A DNA stretch of 64,000 nucleotides, from positions 2,170,001 through 2,234,000 of the forward strand of contig JAQSEB010000114.1 of the NCBI GenBank assembly GCA_030063045.1, written 5' to 3'. Made by a program: the position numbers and the translations under genes. The notes beneath the pieces are model-generated. The model did not search any database and had not been told where the DNA came from. It saw only the letters and a list, made by a program, of their open reading frames with translations. This document shows positions 58,601-64,000 of this stretch, piece after piece (the first letter of the stretch is position 1; each line of letters opens with the position of its first letter). This DNA is from Pratylenchus scribneri (lineage: Eukaryota > Nematoda > Chromadorea > Rhabditida > Pratylenchidae).

Positions 58601-61600
58601 TTTTTGTATTCTATTCGAAACAGAACCTTTTCATTTTCAATACCTAGATGATTCTTTTGTTGATATCTCAAGAAGGAAGCAACTAATTTGAGAAGGCGAT
58701 ATGCCATTTTAAAGCCCTAAATGTCCTCTAAAAAGTGGACATTCTAATTTTTTGAAAATTTGAAAATATTTGTAAAATAAGTGGCCTTTTCTCAGTCAAC
58801 TAATTATGGGTTTATTTATTACATTCAAAGACATGAAATTTTCAAAAATATTAAATTTCATAAAATTTAATGCAGCCACTTTTTAGAGGATACTTTTGAG
58901 ATTTCCAAAAGTATATTTCCTTCCCAAATTGGCTATTGCCTCACTGAGCTAGAAACAAAACCGAATTCATCAGCCAATTTTCCCGTACCGTTAATTTCAC
59001 CTATTTTTACCCAATTTTTGCGGGTTTTTCACCTATAAATATATCTCCTCGTTAATGTGTCATTGATGCCTTCCGGCAAACTCTGCTTATTCAGAATACC
59101 GTAGACCCAAGGGTCCGTGCCGAGGCCAATCCATTCGGAGATGGAAAAATAGAAACTGGAAAATACAAATTGGTTATTGAACATCCTCTTTTAAAGGAGA
59201 AACCAAGCATTCCAATGAATAATGACAGCGATATACCTAAAAAAGAAATGAATTATGATTTTGCTAATATTTTAATTTTTTATAAATTTTTCTATAATTT
59301 TTCTATGATTTGAAATATGGTTTTAAAGTCGGTTTTTTTTCCTTATGTGTCCGGTTTTAAACCCGGTTTTCGATTTTATTAAAATGTCGGTTTTCGGTTT
59401 CGGTTTCCCTATTTTCGGTTATTTTGAGCAAAATTTCCAAATTCGGTTTTAAATTTTATCGATTTTCTTAAACTAAAACCGACTTTGGACAATCCTAATT
59501 TGAAGGACTTAAATTCGGTTATTTTTTGCTCCAAGGCATATTTCATTTAAATAGTGAAAAGCTTCTTAAAATTGATTAAATTTATGGTCAAATTTTTGCC
59601 ATATTTTTATCATTAGTTCAAAATGAAACAAATTACCAACCAAACGACGACTCCAACCCGAAATGCATTTGGCATCGATGTTCGGGTTTCGGTCTGCTCC
59701 ATAAAACGTTGGATTCGATCCTTGCGAAGTAATCGATTGATTCGCAAAATTGGCAGAGGATTCCGGGAAATTAGCCAGTAAAAATGGTCCAATGGAAGCT
59801 AAAAAATAAGAGGGGGAATTTGGTTGAATTAATTTAATTTAAATTAATTAATTAATTATTTAATTTATTCACCTCTTTGACCAAACAAATAATTAAATGT
59901 TTAGTATTTAATTTGGCGAAATAAACATTGAAATTGCCAAAATAATTATAATGGTTTAAGAAGGGTTTGTGCCCTACATTCCCAAACCAAATATACCCAA
60001 AATTGGATAGAGCTGGACAAGAAAACGCATTGAATGGTATATAATTTGTCATGGTTTGGCCAACAATTAAAGGGTATTAAACGGTTTAAACCAATTTTGG
60101 TTTGGTCAACAATTAAAGGGTATTAAACGGTTTAAACCAATTTTGGTTTGGCCAACAATTAAAGGGTATTAAACGGTTTAAACCAATTTTGGTTTGGTCA
60201 ACAATTAAAGGGTATTAAACGGTTTAAACCAATTTTGGTTTGGCCAACAATTAAAGGGTATTAAACGGTTTAAACCAATTTTGGTTTGGTCAACAATTAA
60301 AGGGTATTAAACGGTTTAAACCAATTTTGGTTTGGCCAACAATTAAAGGGTATTAAACGGTTTAAACAAATTTTGGTTTGGCCAACAATTAAAGGGTATT
60401 AAACGGTTTAAACCTATTTTGGTTTGGTCAACAATTAAAGGGTATTAAACGGTTTAAACCAATTTTGGTTTGGTCAACAATTAAAGAGTATTAAACGGTT
60501 TAAACCAATTTTGGTTTGGCCAACAATTAAAGGGTATTAAACGGTTTAAACCTATTTTGGTTTGGTCAACAATTAAAGGGTATTAAACGGTTTAAACCAA
60601 TTTTGGTTTGGTCAACAATTAAAGGGTATTAAACGGTTTAAACCAATTTTGGTTTGGCCAACAATTAAAGGGTATTAAACGGTTTAAACCAATTTTGGTT
60701 TGGCCAACAATTAAAGAGTATTAAACGGTTTAAACCAATTTTGGTTTGGTCAACAATTAAAGGGTATTAAACGGTTTAAACCTATTTTGGTTTGGTCAAC
60801 AATTAAAGGGTATTAAACGGTTTAAACCCATTTTGGTTTGACCAACAATTAAAGGGTATTAAACGGTTTAAACCAATTTTGGTTTGGTCAACAATTAAAG
60901 GGTATTAAACGGTTTAAACCTATTTTGGTTTGGTCAACAATTAAAGGGTATTAAACGGTTTAAACCCATTTTGGTTTGGCCAACAATTAAAGGGTATTAA
61001 ACGGTTTAAACCCATTTTGGTTTGATCAACAATTAAAGGGTATTAAACGGTTTAAACCATTTGGTTTGGTCAACAATTAAAGGGTATTAAACGGTTTAAA
61101 CCAATTTTGGTTTGGTCAACAATTAAAGGGTATTAAACGGTTTAAACCAATTTTGGTTTGGTCAACAATTAAAGGGTATTAAACGGTTTAAACCAATTTT
61201 GGTTTGGCCAACAATTAAAGGGTATTAAACGGTTTAAACCATTTGGTTTGGTCAACAATTAAAGGGTATTAAACGGTTTAAACCAATTTTGGTTTGGTCA
61301 ACAATTAAAGGGTATTAAACGGTTTAAACCAATTTTGGTTTGGTCAACAATTAAAGGGTATTAAACGGTTTAAACCCATTTTGGTTTGGCCAACAATTAA
61401 TGGGTATTAAACGGTTTAAACCCATTTTGGTTTGATCAACAATTAAAGGGTATTAAACGGTTTAAACCATTTGGTTTGGTCAACAATTAAAGGGTATTAA
61501 ACGGTTTAAACCTATTTTTGGCAAAATGGTTCTAATTAGAATTGGTTAAACCCAAACCAAAACGTAATCAAATTGAGTATAAAGTTTTTGGTTTAGAAAA

Positions 61601-63572
61601 ATAAATTTCTGAACGGTTCCAACTTCCAATTCCCATAATTCGCATTACCATGCTTGCCGCATCCCAAAAGAAATGCCGGCTTCGCAAATAAAGTGCCCGA
61701 ATTTTGGCGCAATCCCTCACCAACAATCCCTGCTCCAAATAACCTGCCCCAATTAAATTATATTAGGGCTCTTTAGACCCCATCATCAAACCAGTTCTGG
61801 AACGAATGAACATATCGGCCGCATAAATGGAATCCATCAACAAATCCATGGCCAACCAAAGCAGCCAAAGACGCCCTCGGGCCAAATCCACAAAAACATT
61901 GCGGGCAATGACCACCTTTTAATTTATAGAGGGGAATATTATCACCCTCACAGGGGATATTATTTAGTGAATATTTTTGAAAATAGGCCTTTCTAATTAA
62001 TTCTAATTTTATGATATACATTGGGATTCTTAATAAAAATTTATTGCAAAAATTATTGAATTTAAACCAAATAGGGCAAGAAAAAAGGAAGATTTTAACC
62101 GATTTTTTAAAATATGGCCCAAAGAGAAAAAGATTCCTTCAAGAATAAAAGCTTTTATAATCAATTTATTTATTAGCAACAATTAATCCCCTAATTTTAA
62201 TAAATTTTTTGGTGAATTTCACGGTAATGCGATGGTATCCCCGTCTCTATTAGAAGCCCTCTCTATTTGTAGCTCTTCCCCCCTCCTTCCTCTATTTAAA
62301 GTCCTCCTTCCTCCATCAATTTGTAGCCTCCTTTTGAGGGTCTCTGAAATTTACTAGCCCATGGGCTATTAATAGAAGAAATACGGTATCCAATATTTAA
62401 CCCTCACAAATTCATCAACCAACCAACAAATTGTAGACATATGCGGTTGAGACGATTGCAATCCAATAATAAAAATAATTTTCATTTGTGTCAAAAACGA
62501 GACTGGCCAATCGGCCTTTTCTCCTCCTCCCACCATTTTGTGCCGTTGTTGACTCTTCTGGGAAATTAATTGGGCCAGCCTGCCAAATTTTTGGGTTATT
62601 TTCATCGATTTTTGGCCCACACCTGAATTCCGGTGCCGGACATTCCAAATTTGGACATGAAATTTGCTTGTTCCAATGCTTCCGCATTCAGCACTCGATT
62701 TCGACCACGAAAACGCGAAATTGACTGTGAATTTGGGGATAGAATGAATAAACCATGGAAATTTTATCCAAAAATCGAATTCTCTCCCAATTCTCCCATC
62801 GATATTCCCCATTGAAAAGAACATTTCAATACCATTCTTTTGGCCATAGCGCAAAAAGGAAGCAACCAATTTGAGAAGGCGATATGCCATTTGAATGCCC
62901 TAAATGTCCTATAATAAGTGGCTTTTCTAATTTTTAAAAATTTAAATACTTTTTGTAAAAAAAGCGGCTTATCCTCTAAAAATTCGAATGTATTAAACTC
63001 AAAGACATATAACTTTTTTGAAAATATAAATTTTCATAAAATTTATTAGCCACTTTTTAGAGAACATTTTTGACTTTACAAAGATATATTGCCTTCCCAA
63101 ATTGGTTATCGCCTCGCTGAGTTATGGCCAAAAGAATGGCACAGAAATTACTGAAATGGCTTAATATCCCCCTATATCCTCCTCATTTCCTGTCCATGAA
63201 ATTTACCTTTGAAAGACCCTTTATCAGTGAAGGCTGAATTTGATTGGCCGGATTTGTTGTTGCTTTGCTTTCTGCCACCTCAGAATCCAATGAATTTGCA
63301 ATGCCACTCGACGATTTGGGCGCTGGTCTTTCCCCTGGGCCGCTAATTGTGATCAGCGGGGGGCTGGGCACCGGATGGGCCGATGTGGATGGAATTCCGC
63401 CGATTGAACCATTTTGGGTATTTTTCCTGCGCTTTTCTTCCTCCGTGTCCACTACCGTATGTTCCCTTTGTTGTGAAAACCCTGAGGGAATTGCAGCTGA
63501 TGGCATTGTTCCTCCTCCCCTTCGAGGCGATAGGACGGAGGCCACAATGCTTTTGGCACTGCCACGGCTTTC
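55616..63572 (-). CDS. cyclic-nucleotide-gated channel alpha subunit, TAX-4-like
   Basis: Fifteen exons join in phase to 709 residues: 63207-63572, 62623-62724, 62424-62579, 61792-61915, 61649-61743, 59641-59798, 59204-59236 (33 bases), 59033-59155, 58164-58395, 57141-57296, 56926-57044, 56585-56772, 56503-56546, 56334-56449 and 55616-55733. Landmarks: S1 ([17 protein letters not shown]), S4 ([17 protein letters not shown]), S5/turret ([19 protein letters not shown]), filter TIGEVPGP, S6 ([17 protein letters not shown]), C-linker ([15 protein letters not shown]), cyclic-nucleotide-binding domain ([40 protein letters not shown]) and a C-terminal coiled coil. The filter Glu and the NRRTANVRS stretch favour an alpha subunit; TAX-4 in C. 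elegans transduces cGMP signals in sensory neurons. Two introns (after 57141 and after 56334) start with GC. The start codon is beyond 63572 or outside the window. Confidence 0.92.
55944..56240. repeat. M1 element in CNG intron (3' end)
   Basis: Diverged copy: GGCGATATGCCATTTAAAAT and TCTAAAAAGTTGCTT on the left, CAACTTTTAAGAGGACACC and GATATGGGTAAAAATT on the right. In the last intron of the channel gene. Confidence 0.68.
57575..58040. repeat. M2 element, copy 4
   Basis: In a CNG intron. CAATTTTCTGCCCTTTAAAA, CAATCAAAAGTTATGGCC, CAGTACCGTACTCATTTTCC, GAATGATTGTTGCTTTAGGG and GATACCGTAATTGAAG; the right arm has TTTTGTAGGGCAGAAAATTC, the inverse of the left end. Confidence 0.8.
58648..58962. 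repeat. M1 element in CNG intron
   Basis: GAAGGCGATATGCCATTTTA and CCTCTAAAAAGTGGACATTC on the left, GCCACTTTTTAGAGGATAC and CACTGAGCTAGAAACAAAAC on the right. Confidence 0.78.
59935..61575. repeat. M4 element with long 46-bp satellite, insertion 4
   Basis: Same left flank (ATTATAATGGTTTAAG ... GAGCTGGACAAGAAAACGC), then about 32 units of 46 bp (60057-61515) and the right flank (GGTTAAACCCAAACC). Units vary mainly at single sites (GGTC/GGCC before CAAC; CCAATT/CCTATT/CCCATT), and some variants recur in clusters, as expected from unequal exchange. In the CNG intron between exons 59641-59798 and 61649-61743. Confidence 0.93.
62833..63138. repeat. M1 element in CNG intron
   Basis: Good copy with TTTTGGCCATAGCGCAAAAA and GAAGGCGATATGCCATTTGA on the left, GCCACTTTTTAGAGAACA, ATTGGTTATCGCCTCG and GTTATGGCCAAAAGAATGG on the right. 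Confidence 0.82.
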
Positions 63573-63689
63573 CTTTAAGAGAAAATTAATTTGATTAATC
63601 TGTCTATATATATGAAAAAGATTTGGCCATTTTCCAGGCTAAAATTAAGAAACAATAATCATCAAAAGAAAAGTGAGAAATTTGAGTAC

Positions 63690-64000
63690 TTGGCCATTTT
63701 CTTTTTGGCAATAGCGCAGGAAGAAAGCAATAAATTTTGGAAGGCAATATGCCATTTTAAAGCCATAAATGTCCTCTTAAAAAATTGCCCTTCTAATTTT
63801 TAAAATTTTGGAAAATTTAAAATACTTTAAAAAATAAACTACTTTTCCTCAAAAAATTTGTGTTTATGACATTCAAATACATGTAACCTTTTCATTGATA
63901 TGATTTTATAAAAATTAAAAAGGCCACTTTTTAAAAGACACTTTGGGCTTCAAAATGATATAAAGCCTTCCAAAATTGGTTATCGTCTCACTGATCTATT
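63690..64000. repeat. M1 element at the window edge
   Basis: TTTTTGGCAATAGCGCAGGA, GGCAATATGCCATTTTAAAG and GCCACTTTTTAAAAGACAC; the right arm runs to the last base (GGTTATCGTCTCACTGATC). About 60 bp upstream of the last CNG exon seen. Confidence 0.78.

Noticed and set aside
60057..61515. CRISPR-like regular array
   Set aside because: Units are head-to-tail 46-bp satellite repeats without unique spacers, in a eukaryotic intron.

Overview
This is AT-rich, intron-dense eukaryotic DNA. The gene set points to a nematode, and several traits suggest a tylenchid plant parasite of the cyst-nematode type: short introns with TTTTCAG-type acceptors, several GC-AG introns, and secreted multi-Kunitz/lustrin proteins. 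The genus is inference only. Exons below were joined by hand from splice sites, reading phase and protein-family resemblance; no alignment was run.

Layout. The + strand carries the 3' end of an ARAP-type Rho/Arf regulator (1-2442), a MEIOC-like meiotic coiled-coil gene (7430-12029), a SWEET sugar transporter (13724-15022) and an NAT9-type acetyltransferase (15474-16592). The - strand then carries a two-exon fragment of a LAPTM4/DUF7027-like membrane gene (17240-17429). Next come two large tandem paralogues encoding secreted cysteine-rich proteins: paralogue B (18765-38403) and paralogue A (39631-53164). Both have the order EB-like N-terminus, five Kunitz domains alternating with lustrin-type cysteine modules, a lustrin run, EB modules and a divergent tail. 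A + strand gene with C2H2-like fingers and a GIY-YIG-like region (27066-28266) sits inside an intron that cuts the fifth Kunitz domain of paralogue B. Upstream are an unrecognised multi-pass membrane protein (53316-55310, -) and a nearly complete cyclic-nucleotide-gated channel alpha subunit resembling TAX-4 (55616-63572, -).

Non-coding DNA is dominated by repeats: about 16 copies of an inverted-repeat element of roughly 300 bp (M1), a second family of about 440 bp with a conserved core (M2), a third of about 320 bp (M3), four insertions of an element carrying a 46-bp satellite (M4), three minisatellites sharing a CTTTCCGGAAAG core, and five tRNA-like SINE candidates. Most lie in introns.

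The most interesting points are the tandem Kunitz/lustrin pair, whose first two Kunitz domains lack the C14-C38 cysteine pair in both paralogues and whose exon structures differ sharply; the nested zinc-finger/GIY-YIG-like gene; a nematode MEIOC homologue; repeated GC-AG introns; and the satellite-carrying mobile elements.
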